From positions 172,761,980 through 172,825,979 of the forward strand of contig NC_084798.1 of assembly GCF_963169125.1 (NCBI RefSeq): DNA of 64,000 nucleotides, read 5' to 3'. This DNA is from Humulus lupulus (lineage: Eukaryota; Streptophyta; Magnoliopsida; Rosales; Cannabaceae). Below the pieces are notes generated by a model. It was given only the letters and a program-made list of their open reading frames with translations, ran no database searches and was not told where the DNA came from. This document shows positions 22,401-32,480 of the stretch, piece after piece. The first letter of the stretch is position 1. Each line of letters starts with the position of its first letter. Made by a program: the position numbers and the translations under genes.

Positions 22401-23022
22401 TTACAATTTTGTCATACAATTCTCCTCCAGTTACAAACTCGAGAATTATATATATCTTTGTTCTACTAGATAATACCTAAAAGTCAGAAAGGAGTATTAA
22501 AAAGAGTGGGAAAATATGAGAGAGAGTGAGAGAGAGAGAGAGAGAGAGAGCATAATAGTGAGTTATAACCTGAAAAGGCATAAGCATACCTCATTCAACC
22601 TAACTATATATGGATGCCTAACGATCTTCATTATGGATATCTCTCTTTTAATCTGGAGTCCAAAACGCAATGAAACTATCCACATTCATTACAGTTGAAA
22701 ACATATATTTACATTTTTGTGGCAATATATTTACACTTTAAGTACATAGAAATGTCAAACAACTTTTAGAGAGGTACACACATTTGCTAAATTTGCATAA
22801 AAAAATTAATTGGAGCTTACGAACAGCGAAACAATAAAATACCTGATCAACCATTCTATGCTTGAGAATGGTACTTTTGGCCAATACTTTGACGGCCACA
22901 CTCTCACCCGTCTCTGTATTTCTAGCAAACTTAACCTTGGCAAATGTTCCTTCACCAACGGTTCTGCCAACCTCATACTTCCCGACCTTCCTCATTACAT
23001 TATTCCTCGATACCTTATCCAT
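7411..23022 (-). CDS. CIPK24: CBL-interacting Ser/Thr protein kinase, SOS2/CIPK24-like
   Basis: Fourteen coding exons: 23022-22843, 22652-22590, 22476-22405, 22244-22137, 22037-21963, 21868-21815, 21142-21017, 9475-9386, 9307-9185, 8956-8837, 8183-8067, 7902-7846, 7724-7650 and 7506-7411. All introns are GT-AG and in frame, giving 451 residues. The kinase domain has GEGTFAKV (23-30), Lys45, HRDLK with Asp139, DFG 157-159, activation-loop HTTCGTPNY and APE 182-184. The NAF/FISL motif [13 protein letters not shown] (315-327) and a PPI-type segment ([10 protein letters not shown], exon 11) follow. CIPKs bind Ca2+-sensing CBL proteins. SOS2/CIPK24 with SOS3/CBL4 activates the SOS1 Na+/H+ antiporter in salt tolerance. 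Stretches such as [15 protein letters not shown] and NLDD fit SOS2 better than CIPK8 or CIPK23. The ATG at 23022 has an A at -3 and G at +4; ATGs at 23028 and 22995 are alternatives. Intron 7 is expanded by transposons. Confidence 0.93.
9507..9737 (-). repeat. Element A 3' LTR, outer part
   Basis: Matches 20304-20530 with scattered substitutions. It is interrupted at 9737 by element B and resumes at 12302-12422. Confidence 0.88.
9738..10103 (-). repeat. Element B 3' LTR
   Basis: 366 bp, near-identical to 11931-12296. Left TSD CCTAC at 9733-9737. Confidence 0.93.
10007..10384 (-). pseudogene. Element B pol C-terminal remnant (chromodomain-type)
   Basis: In a different frame from gag, downstream of the deletion joint at about 10385, the reverse strand gives [17 protein letters not shown], then [18 protein letters not shown] and [12 protein letters not shown]. 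It reads past the internal region into the LTR before stopping at 10007. It is the counterpart of the A segment at 12322-12890. Confidence 0.8.
10385..11904 (-). CDS. Element B Gag and truncated protease
   Basis: The frame is open from the ATG at 11904 ([10 protein letters not shown]), just inside the PBS, through about 505 residues. It has an N-terminal coiled-coil-like segment ([18 protein letters not shown]), a Ty3 gag core ([23 protein letters not shown]), the knuckle [14 protein letters not shown] and the intact protease motif [10 protein letters not shown]. After [16 protein letters not shown] the sequence jumps by deletion to the pol C-terminus, and the frame runs on as junk to a stop at 10291. 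The gag portion looks undamaged, so a particle protein could still be made. Further N-terminal reading would need a non-ATG start. Confidence 0.85.
11931..12296 (-). repeat. Element B 5' LTR
   Basis: 366 bp, near-identical to 9738-10103. Right TSD CCTAC at 12297-12301. The PBS lies at about 11914-11928. Confidence 0.93.
12302..12422 (-). repeat. Element A 3' LTR, inner part
   Basis: Continues the A LTR after the B insertion, ending GGAGGCCTATCA like the intact copy at 20657. The adjoining purine-rich stretch on the reverse strand (GGGCAGGGGTAT) is the A polypurine tract. Confidence 0.85.
12322..12890 (-). pseudogene. Element A integrase C-terminus and chromodomain-like end
   Basis: After the deleted integrase core come the [20 protein letters not shown] block, [12 protein letters not shown], and a final chromodomain-type stretch ([28 protein letters not shown]). 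The LEDKV-type end with short LTRs suggests the Reina branch of chromoviruses. It has an internal stop at about 12589. Confidence 0.8.
13053..13859 (-). pseudogene. Element A reverse transcriptase 3' part and RNase H
   Basis: The reverse strand shows the catalytic FFDDILVYS box, the connection block ([14 protein letters not shown]) and RNase H with [19 protein letters not shown] and VVDALSR. A stop near 13378 and frame changes interrupt it. Directly downstream (about 12880-13050) only a short piece of the integrase lead-in remains. The integrase DDE core is deleted. Confidence 0.85.
13865..14086 (+). repeat. Element C 5' LTR
   Basis: 222 bp, paired with 17811-18032. A degenerate PBS-like TGGTGTCTAGAGC follows. 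Confidence 0.88.
14390..17803 (+). pseudogene. Element C copia pol remnant (PR-IN-RT-RNase H)
   Basis: In copia order, PR-IN-RT-RNaseH: protease [13 protein letters not shown] (about 14420), a GAG-pre-integrase-like block, integrase with [13 protein letters not shown] (about 15075), LKTDNARDF and TPQQN, then RT with [22 protein letters not shown] and YVDDIVV (about 16873), and RNase H with DRRSTSRYC and [14 protein letters not shown]. Many stops and frameshifts break it; a GTTT/T-run (about 17147-17170) interrupts the RT-RNase H linker. Only about 300 bp separate the 5' LTR from protease, so gag has been deleted. The final stop is at 17801-17803. Confidence 0.88.
17811..18032 (+). repeat. Element C 3' LTR
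   Basis: 222 bp, starts TGTAGGAAATC directly after the PPT and ends TTCTTCA. Confidence 0.9.
18038..18400 (-). pseudogene. Element A reverse transcriptase, 5' part
   Basis: Recognisable Ty3 RT blocks: [19 protein letters not shown], then a VDYWALN variant of the DYRALN block, and [14 protein letters not shown] stop falls at 18137. The domain resumes on the far side of copia element C at 13851. TSD-like AGAAT/GGAAT flanks C. Confidence 0.85.
18900..20277 (-). pseudogene. Element A gag and protease, broken
   Basis: The gag start is the ATG at 20277 (MGSKK...). The frame is lost after about 30 codons by a small indel and resumes at 20167 with a Ty3 gag segment ([20 protein letters not shown]). 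Further frame breaks occur near 19700 and 19390. The nucleocapsid knuckle [14 protein letters not shown] and the protease active site are present, the latter altered to [11 protein letters not shown] (the usual D-S/T-G is D-N-G). The altered protease triad and the frameshifts show it is dead. Confidence 0.85.
20304..20657 (-). repeat. Element A 5' LTR
   Basis: A 354-bp LTR with TGATAGG and CTATCA ends, followed by the right copy of TSD GTGGC at 20658-20662. Confidence 0.9.
22517..22550. repeat. (GA)n microsatellite in CIPK intron 2
   Basis: Nearly pure GA repeat between coding exons 2 and 3, clear of both splice sites. It is likely length-polymorphic. Confidence 0.85.
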
Positions 23023-23024
23023 GG

Positions 23025-23070
23025 TCATCCCAAGCTCATATCCCAATAATTAAATTATAGGAAACTTCAT
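23025..23070 (-). promoter_or_regulatory. Two short upstream ORFs in the CIPK24 leader
   Basis: An ATG at 23070-23068 opens a six-codon uORF ending in TAA at 23052-23050. A second ATG at 23039-23037 opens a four-codon uORF ending in TGA at 23027-23025, which overlaps the possible ATG at 23028. Both lie in the exon of the main start and would precede it in a mature mRNA that includes this leader. They could dampen translation; that is inference. Confidence 0.5.
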
Positions 23071-23075
23071 AAAGT

Positions 23076-23738
23076 CCTAAGAAAACAAAATAAGACCATC
23101 AACATTACAACTTTTGACATAAAATGGAAAACCAAGGCACCTAAGTTACATATAGGTTGATAAAGCTGAATTCTTTAAAGAGCTTTCAATTTAACTGGAA
23201 CCAAACGTACCGTTTTGACTGATTACACCAATCCAACAAAACCAAGTTGTAATTTCTATCCAAAACAAGATAAATACAAAAGTAGTTGCATAGCTCTCAT
23301 TTTACAAAATTCTCTATCATAATTTCACTCCCCCAATTTTTCTTTCAAGATTTTCAGAAAAGATATTACGGAATCAAGCACGGGAAAACCCTAAAGCTCC
23401 ACCTCTACTACAGCGTGATCAAATACAAACACAAATTCAATTACAATAATAGAGATAACATGAAATTCTGAAAGCTTTTACAAGCTCCCCCTTAATTCAG
23501 CTGCTATTCTCAGCAACCATAGCAAAAACGTAAGAGACCGTAAATCAAGAACCAAATGGAAATTGAAGGATCGGAGAAACAATACAATCTGAAACTTTTT
23601 AAAGAATTGCAAATTATAGGAATATTCAGGTACGGAGAAATCCTTACCGGAAAGTATTTAAGATTTTCAAGAATATTCGCCGGAGCTCCGGCGTCGGAGT
23701 TAAGCTGGTACTTGATCAAAGAGGATTGCACCAACGAT
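23076..23738 (-). other. CIPK24 5'UTR exon and leader intron
   Basis: On the reverse strand a donor (CCG|GTAAGG) at 23648/23647 and an acceptor (TTCTTAG|GACT) at 23077/23076 define a 571-bp leader intron upstream of the coding start. The first non-coding exon would run from about 23738 to 23648. The splice sites are seen; use is inferred. Leader introns are common in this kinase family. Confidence 0.5.
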
Positions 23739-23764
23739 GCTTGCTTGTAAAAATGGAGTGGCTG

Positions 23765-23770
23765 TTTATA
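23765..23770 (-). promoter_or_regulatory. TATA box candidate for CIPK24
   Basis: TATAAA on the reverse strand lies about 30 nt upstream of the inferred start of the non-coding first exon. Confidence 0.4.
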
Positions 23771-23789
23771 TTGGTTTTTATTTATTATT

Positions 23790-24187
23790 AAAAAAAATGT
23801 CACCTTTTTAATTTACTTTTTTACTATTATTTTTTTTTTCTGATTGGGACACCCTGGGGAACTAATATTAACACACGTGCATATTTTAAAATTAAATAAT
23901 TTTACACTAAAAAAATATTTTTAATTAAAAAATAAATAAAAATATTTGAAAGATCCTCCAAAGACAAATGATTTTTGAAACTTTATCCAAGCACCTCACA
24001 AAGAATAATTTTCACTGGAATAATTTTCAAAACCATATCAAATAGTCTCAAAATTTTATAAAAGAAAAGTGATTAACTATGACATTTTTATTGAAAATAC
24101 ATAGAAAACTTGATGCTTTAAGTATCATAGTATACCATATTTTTACACTATGACAATTTATCACAAAATTATGCCATTTTTGAAAAT
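23790..24187. other. AT-rich spacer upstream of CIPK24
   Basis: No coding or repeat feature was recognised between the kinase promoter and the foldback. Confidence 0.45.
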
Positions 24188-25185
24188 ATCTAAAACTTAA
24201 AAAATTTGAGAAAAATGATACATTAATGATGCACTAACCATAGTGGCTTGAAAACATAGTTTTTAGGCAAAAATGATGTTTTACGATACAAAAACGATGA
24301 TGTTTTGAAAACATAGTTTTTAGGCCCAAAAACGATGCTTAACAATAGCTAACGATGCAATAACGACGGTGGCTTGAAAGCATATTTTTTAGGCAAAAAA
24401 ACGAATGCTTAACGATGTTTAACAATGTAATAGCAATGGTGGCTTGAAAACATAGTTTTTAGGCAAAAAACGATGCCTAACGATGCATTTGCGATGCTCT
24501 GAAATTAGATGAAAACTTTAGTGATGCATAACTTTTTACTTAGGTGTCAATTAGATATATATTTTTCCTTCAATTTTTGTATTTTTTTTAGATCTACATG
24601 TTTGGAATGCTTAAAAGTCTAAATTTAGGATGTATAGGATATACAAGTTTAATTATTTAAGTGTCAAATAATTAAACTTGTGTGTTCTATACATCCTAAA
24701 TTTGGACTTTTAAACACAACTAACATATAGGTCTTGAAGAAAATACTAAAATTGAAAGAAAAAAAAACCTCAAATTGACATGTGAGTGAAAATTTATGCA
24801 TCACTAAAGTTTTCATTAAATTTCAGAGCAGAGCATCGCAAATGCATCGGTATTTCATTGTTAGACATCGTTTTTGGCCGAAAAACTATGTTTTCAAGCC
24901 ACCATTGTTATTATATCGTTAATGCATCGTTAGGCATCTTTAAGCATCGTTTTTTGGCCTAAAAACTATGATTTCAAGGCACCATCGTTATTGTATCATT
25001 GAACATCATTAGCCATCGTTAAGCATCATTTTTGTCCTAAAAACTATGTTTTCAAGCCAACATCGTTAAGCATCATTTTTGCCTAAAAACTATGTTTTCA
25101 AGCCACCATCGTTAGCACATTGTTAATGCATCATTAAAACATCGTTAGGCATCGTTTGTATGCAATTTTTTTTTAAGTTTTAGAT
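24188..25185. repeat. Long inverted repeat (foldback element) with tandem arms
   Basis: The left arm begins ATCTAAAACTTAAAAAA and the right arm ends with its complement TTTTTTTAAGTTTTAGAT. The apex is AATTATTT-aagtgtc-AAATAATT at 24651-24673. The inner stem includes TTAGGATGTATAGGA pairing with 24690-24710. Both arms contain several ~60-75 bp degenerate tandem units (GGTGGCTTGAAAACATAG, TTTTTAGGCAAAAAACGATG) in opposite orientation. Structure resembles plant Foldback or long-TIR elements. No ORF or clear TSD was found. Confidence 0.82.
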
Positions 25186-25343
25186 CTGAAAAAAAAATAG
25201 CAAACAAAATAAAAAAAAATCTTATACATATGTGTTCAAAATCTATAAATTAGTGTCTTAGGTGAATGTTTTCTTCCGTTCGAGTTTTGAAATGGATTTT
25301 GAATCATTAAAAGTTTCTTTTTTTTAATTATGGGTGCTTCAAT

Positions 25344-27543
25344 TGTAATGCTCTACTTCCTTAGAGTCGTTACTATGTGAGTTAAAAATGTGTCATTAGC
25401 TCACTAATCGAGGTTTTAAGTTAAAAGTGTAACTAAACTTAAATAAAAGTTGTTTAAAGACATTAGGTATAAAAATGTAGTCATTCATTGAAATCGTAAA
25501 GAGTTATATATTTGGGATCCCAAAATATTGTTTAGAAAATACTTCACAACTCAAAATTTCAACCAATGTCGACCTAGGTGACAAAACGAAGCAATACAAT
25601 GCTTCTTCCCAAAATCACCCTGGTCGTGGCAGCCAGGTAGGCCGAACATGTACCCGTCACTCCACGCTCTCCGTACTCATGATTGGTCGACCTTTCCCTT
25701 GCCCTTACCTGCACCATAGAGCACCCGTGAGCGAAAGCCCAGCAAGAAAACTCAACACAAAGCATATAACATATGGATAACAACCCACAGTATATAACAA
25801 AACAGTCAACATGTTAAACACATAGTGCCAACACCGTCCCATGCGCTTTACCAGGCCCTGGGTTCGCAGTCTTCACCGAGAGGGTGGCTCCAGCACCCTA
25901 GGAGGGTCTCGCCCTAATGGCCTGCACTCAGCGTGCTCAACGCTGATCCCAACCCCTTGCCGTATTCGGCTTCCTGTCGTTCTCGGCCTTCGCCGTTCCC
26001 AGCCTTCGTCGTTCCCTTACAAATATGCATCACATAGCACAATATCAACAGATAATTAAACACATACTGAATATAAAACATTAGGGTCACGCCCTGCAAT
26101 ACAAACAATAGGGTCACACCCTGCTCTACAGGTACAACAATTTTCTTACCTGTTTCCCGAGCTATCTGAGCACTGCAATCCCGAGCACAGTCCTCTAACC
26201 CGAGCCTTGTTGAAAACCTAGTCACAACATATTCATAGTAACCATCCATCAAGTTCTAATCCAATAAATAACTTCGAAATATTAATCTAGCCTACGAGAC
26301 TTTGGATTCTACCAAACTGGGTAGTAGGATCATTCTCGAGCCTTAACATTTGAGTTCCCGAGCTAAAAACCTTCAAACAGCCATAATTTTGCATTTGAGC
26401 CGCGGGCCAACCCCTTAAGGGTCGCGGCGTGCTTAACTCAGAGGCAAAATGCCTCTCTGCTGAGGGATGTGGGTTGTGGCGCGCTACACCTTGTGTCGCG
26501 GCGCGCCTAGGCAAACGAAGGCTTTCCAGCCTCTTCGACACACACGGGTCGCGGCGCCTGAAGAACAGGGCCGCGGCCCGAGCCCCCAAACCCAGAAAAT
26601 CAAACTATTTCCTGCATTTTCCTCGAGCCTAAACCTCAATTTCATACCCTAAACACCAATTTAACCTAGAATCAAGCCTAGACTCCCCTTCCACACAACC
26701 TAGGCTCCATAACAAATCTCAGAAACAATTTATATACTTAGCAAGCATCCAAAATCATACCTAGAATCCATTTTCATGCAAACCTCTATTCCTAGCAGAA
26801 TTCAACATGAAGATCAAGTCCAAGAGCTTACCTCTGAATTGTACTCGACCCTGTGCTGATCCCAACCACAATTAACCTCCAATTCTTCAAAGAACTGAAG
26901 GAAGAGAAAGAAAGAACTGAAGGAGAGAGAGAGACTTTTGTTTTCTTATAATGTCTCATCTTATCCCTTAACCTTAAGTTGAAGTTGATGCTTAAGCTTA
27001 TCCTTTTAGCCAAAAGCTAAACTGCCCCTTAAGTCTATCCAAACCCTCAAGTGCCACCAAGGGCAATTTTGTCATTTACCATGTCTCGCTAATTCCTCGA
27101 GTGTTCCTATAAATCCCTGTTTAATCCCAACATGTCCAAATCATGTCTAAATTACTACTTGTTACTCGATAAATCCCGAACAAACATTACGCTCCCAAAA
27201 TACCCCTAGGCTCCTCCCGAGCCGAGTATTCGACCTCGTTGTGACTTTCTAGCTAAACTACTCCCTAGGACCGTCTCGGATCATGCTTCACAAATATATC
27301 ACCACCCACTCGTGGTATCAATCATAATATACACAAATATTGCATTTATGCCCTCAACGAGCTAAAATTACAGATATGCCCCTAATAGCCAAATGGGACC
27401 CACATGCATATTTAATTCACTTAAACATACATTTCTAATCACATAATCATCAAATTCATATATTAACGTAATTAAATCAATTATTTCCCTCCAGACACAC
27501 TAATCAAGGCCCTAAGCTTTATTAGCAAATTTGAGACGCTACA
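25344..27543. mobile_element. Solo LTR S1 (gypsy-type, TGTAACG/CGTTACA family)
   Basis: A 2.2-kb unit starts TGTAATGCTC and ends GACGCTACA, with a perfect 5-bp TSD TCAAT (25339-25343 and 27544-27548). It is homologous along its length to 54785-56971. No internal coding region, PBS or PPT adjoins it, so it is a solo LTR left by LTR-LTR recombination. Small ORFs inside are not conserved between the two copies and are not genes. Orientation is uncertain. Confidence 0.85.
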
Positions 27544-27564
27544 TCAATGGTGATAGGGTGTAGG

Positions 27565-29605
27565 TGTTAGGATCAATGCCCTAAAAGCATGTGAAGACAC
27601 TTTATTGGTTTTAAATAAAAGTACAATTTTATTATATTTGAGTGTTATAATTATTGTTTGAATTAATTATATAATAATATCAAGAAAATTTCATATTCAT
27701 TCACGAGACTATGATTTTGTATTAGTACAAGAGAATTAAGATCATATATAATGAATAAAATAGTCAGTAACATATTAAAATAAAGAATATTTAATAATTG
27801 GTTATTAGTACGGTTTGCTTAGCATACGAGATGCAAGTAATCTAGATTCAGATTACTGATGTGGATAGACATTTTAGTAAATGTGTTGTATATAATAAAG
27901 ATTATATATGACTTAACCAATAAGAATTAATTATCTTTATAAACTTGTCGTTTGACGTAAAGATTTAATTCTTGTCATAATAGATGATCATTTGTAGATC
28001 AATCTAAATCCCGAGTATTTATGAACTCCTGTTTATGTTTATTGTATCTTTTGATTCACTCGTTAAGGTCTCTTAGAATGATGAGGATAGTGGCTTTTGT
28101 TTTGGAGATTCAATATCATGGATAGCTAGGAACATGAATTACAATATTGGAATCCATGCTTTCCTAACGGATCGAATATTGGTTCCTTTAAGGGTTGATT
28201 CTGAAACTGAATAGTTATTGAGCTCAAATCTATAATTAGATTATAGATTAATTATGCGCTAGTGAATTAATGGTACTTAAGGATCAAGAGGTAATTAGAA
28301 TGGTAAAACGATAATTTTGACTAGCTCTAATTAACGAACCAATAATGGAGGACAAAACTACATATATTGATTATATTAATGGACTACTAAAGAAAACTCT
28401 GCAAATATAATTCTATAAATACTTAGAGTGCAATTCCATATTTATAATGGAGTAGTCATGGAATTAATAAATAAGAATATTAGATTAAAGATTTTAATTA
28501 ATAATCTGGTTTATTGGAGCTTCGTATTACAGGTCCATGGTCCCCAAATCACCTCTGTCCTACACTATCATGGGTAAGGATGTCAAAATAAAGATTTGTT
28601 AAGAGAAATGACTAAATTGCAAAGGAATTAATTTTCCAGGGCAAGAAAATAATTATTTGATAATTATGGGTAATTGATTAATTGTGAATTAATTAATTAT
28701 TTAAATATATAGTTTTCATTTTGAAAAATTATAGGTTAAAATTAATATTAATCTTGTTTGGATCAATATAAAGAGAGATAATAATAAATATCTTATTTAT
28801 AATATGATATTTATTTATTTAACTTAAAACTGATATTTTGATATAAAATTAATTTTGAATTAACTAATATTTATTTTGGAATATATATCTTATTTTAAAA
28901 GTTGATTAAATAAAAAAAATGAGAAAATTAGGGCAACCCTAATAGCGCTGGGCGGCACACACTGTACAATACAGTGTGTGCGCCTAGCATCAGAGATTTT
29001 TATCCCTGAGATTTGAATTTTGAATTTCAAATAAATTTGTTTAATCAGTTCTTTAATTATTCTTTTCAAATATGATGTAAATAGACAATGAAATAAAAAT
29101 ATCTAATCACTTTTAATTTGAATTATATTTTAATTAAATAAATATTATTTAATTATATTAAATATCTTTATAAAAATGATATACGTGATATTCAAAAAGG
29201 ATGAATAATGAGACTCTCTCTAAAAAAGGAGATAGTTTTCTTTAAACCTGAAAATTATTCTAAACCTTCTCTCTGTCAAAATCTCTCTAGATCTCATGTG
29301 TTGAGTACATCTAGAGAGTCACATAAATCAACCTTTTGAATCCTACGTGCCCATACACGTCCTTTTGTGTTTGATGATTGGTCTGGAAGATCAGGGTGTG
29401 AGATCTTAGAACACTGGATAGGAAGATCGTTGATTTATACAAAAAGACTCAATGACACTTGATAAGATACAAGAGGTAATCCTTGATATATTTGTATGTG
29501 ATTTAATATTTATACGTGTATATGATCCTGACTGGTATTAATATTTATTAAAATGAGTCCATATATTCCGCTGCGTACCTTTGATTTGATCATTTAATAT
29601 CAACA
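27565..29605 (+). repeat. Element D 5' LTR
   Basis: A 2041-bp LTR, TGTTAGG to ATATCAACA, followed two bases later by the PBS. It is AT-rich and aligns to 61647-63572. Confidence 0.9.
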
Positions 29606-29607
29606 AT

Positions 29608-29618
29608 TGGTATCAGAG
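29608..29618 (+). other. Primer binding site of element D
   Basis: TGGTATCAGAG matches the 3' end complement of plant initiator tRNA-Met, the usual primer of copia elements. Confidence 0.8.
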
Positions 29619-31671
29619 TAGTCTACACATATATATATATTAAATATTGTGTGAGTTTCTTGAATTTGTTATATGTATGTTGATATGTATATTGAATGGA
29701 TGGATATGTTTTTTTGAATGTATGGATGAATGATAGATCGTTAATTATATGGTGCTAATGGGTTAGGAATTTTATTATTTTTCTAGATCTTGTGTAAGCC
29801 ATAAAAGGCATAGGATTTTTTGTAAATTTATTTGAGATATATGTATTTTAAAATCTGTACACAAAGAAAATTGGAGGGACCCAAGCCACCAGCCACTATG
29901 GCAGCAGCTCAAGCCCCTCAGCCACAAGGCTGAGCCACACGCACCAGCCGAAAGTGCCCCATGCGCGCGCAAGCCTCCTAGCTCCCTGCCCTGTGCGCGC
30001 CCCTACTCACCCCAGTGTCGCGCGCCCACGCCTCCGACTAGCTCATGCGCACGCGAGCCTCTGGCTTCCTACTCCTGCGCGTGGGTCATGCGTGCCCAGC
30101 CCCATGTGCCCTAGCCCATGACAACCATCCAACCCGAGGCCTGGCTCACCATGCCGCCGGCCCTAGGGTTTCCTAGGGCACTATTTTGGTGTCCAAAACC
30201 CTAATTCCTAAGTTGTTGAAAAATATCTTTTATTTAATTAATTTTTAAATTATTTGAATTTAAAAGTTTAATTTTCTTATTTTATTTTATTAGAAAATAA
30301 AATATCTTTTAGTTGAACAAGCTATTTTAAATATCTTCACTTTAAATAATTATTTGAATTTGATTATTTAATTATTTAAATTTAACTAAATTAAAAAGAT
30401 GATAAAAATAGTTATTTAATTAAAAGTTAGTTTTAATTAAATAAATTAATTAGAAATTTTGTTTCTAATTAATAAGTTGGGCAAAAACAAAGTTTATAAA
30501 GATTAGCAAGAAAGCCTAAAGGAGAGGAGGAACATTCTTGGAGAGTCTTGAAAGCTGTATAGGTATAGATTGCAATTTTATTTCTAATTTTTTCAAAGGG
30601 TTGTAAATCTTAGAAATACCCATTAGTACTCGATTCATCATTATTTATTTATTGTATTTATTTGAATAAATGTCCATTGATGTTTGATTGATAACATGAT
30701 CATGCATTATTCAATTACATACCATTCATGAAACCCCACACAGTTTCTCATTAATCATGCATCTTTTAGAAACATGATTATCTAGGATTATCCTATTTGT
30801 TTATATGAATTGTTTTTGGTGAAATCAATTGCATATAAACTACTAAGTATTAAATTAGTTAAAACTTGGTAACTCACACCATAATAAAGACAATAGTTTT
30901 TATAGGCCTTTAAGATAACCACCTTTATGTAAAAAAAAAACGTTTTAGTAAAGTTAGATGAATGTAATGGGTAATTATTTAGATCACAATAATTATAGAA
31001 GCAGACTCTTTTATAATTATGTTTTTTTGTAATTAATTACATTCATATGGTTATTAATAACTAGTAATTAATTTAAAATTAATTGATTAGTTTAATAAAA
31101 CACATTTAATCTAAAATAGTAAGTGGAAGAAGGTGAACATCGCAATGTGACCTATGGTCTCCATTATTAGTACAACACCGTGAGATATGAATAGGGCCTC
31201 GATGCGGCTTTGTTTCCATCCCCCTAAGGAATGTTTCTAGACATATCAATACCAAGGTTGCCTTCTTACGAACATCGGAGGAATTGATGTCTTTTAGGCT
31301 TGATTGACCTTAAGACAACACTCTCTAAGTTAAGTCATGAGTTCCGAAATAATGGGTTACACTTACAAAGATGTAATTAAGCTTTTGCGGTGGATAATTA
31401 CCTCTTGACCAAACCAGCGGTACTTTATATTTAAAAGAGAAAATAAAGAGTTATTTTAAGTTTTAAATTATAAAGATAAGATTGTCTTATAAGCTATTTT
31501 AATTTAACTTGACCGACCCTAAGGCAACACTTTATTTGTTAGGTAGTTTTATCGTGGAAAAGTAAATGTTAATTTATGTGCTTTAATTGTTGCATTCATG
31601 CATCATGTTTACTTTCTAAAATACTGATATTTTTTCAAATAATAATTTTATAGTATTTTATTTCAGTTAAA
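29619..31671 (+). other. Element D untranslated leader
   Basis: About 2 kb separates PBS and gag. It contains a GC-rich, proline-codon-like island (about 29880-30180, with GCGCGCCC motifs) in otherwise AT-rich DNA. The ORFs there have no family resemblance. Confidence 0.6.
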
Positions 31672-31896
31672 ATGTCTCAAAATAACTGCAATGTAGTGGT
31701 TGAACTTAATGATGAAAAATATAGTATTTTGGAGACATGATATGGATATACTATTGTTAAGAGAGAATTTGATGGAGGCTATTAAAACACCACCAATCGA
31801 TGAACCACCAATAGATGCTTCAATGATTGATCAGTTTGAGTACGCCAAGTGGTTAAGAATAAATCATATGGCTAGGTAATATTTTCTCCAGTCAGT
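31672..31896 (+). pseudogene. Element D gag, 5' fragment
   Basis: The ATG at 31672 opens MSQNN... and soon meets a TGA. In shifted frames a copia gag segment continues (MIDQFEYAKWLRINHMAR), up to the insertion point of E. The remainder is at 58344. Confidence 0.75.
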
Positions 31897-32329
31897 GAAT
31901 ATGTAACGCCCTAATTTCTCATAGATTACCGAGAACACAGTATTGGATCATAATTCATAAATATTGCTCTTTTATTGAATAAAAACTTGAAAATAAATAC
32001 ATGGATCCATGGTTTTACAAAAATAAAATAATTGTCTTTAATACAAAAATGAGCAACATTTAAGTAAAACCTTAAAATAATATGCTTTTATAAAAATAGG
32101 CTCGTTTGATCTTCCTCGACTATATGGTCCCCACGAGTACATCACAAAGCTCTTAGGTCCCACTCGCTACCGGTCTTTCTATCCTTAATTGCCTGAAATA
32201 ACAACATCATAAGGAGTGAGCTTCTAAGCCTAGTAAGGAAAATACATACAAAAGTTAGTCATATAATCAAACATAACATAAATTCACAAGAGCCATACAA
32301 ACACAAAACTCTAGGTCATATCATAGCTT

Positions 32330-32480
32330 AAGTCATAATTCTACATCATAATCTAAGTCATAAATCATACTCTAAGTCATAAGTCATAGGTCATAGGTCA
32401 TAAGTCATAGATCATAGGTCATAAGTCATACTCATAATCATAACTATAGGTCATAGGTCATAAATCATAGCTATAGGTCA
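32330..32480. repeat. Short tandem array of TCATAGG/TCATAAG units
   Basis: About fifteen 7-9 bp units of the form (G)TCATA(GG/AG/AA), imperfect, inside solo LTR E. No comparable array was seen at the corresponding place in the 480-2585 LTR, so it looks like a copy-specific expansion. Confidence 0.7.

Noticed and set aside
25574..26652. Several ORFs within solo LTR S1
   Set aside because: Not preserved in the sister copy S2. GC-rich LTR composition explains them.
29775..29972. Reverse ORF in the GC-rich leader of copia D
   Set aside because: Compositional artefact without family resemblance.
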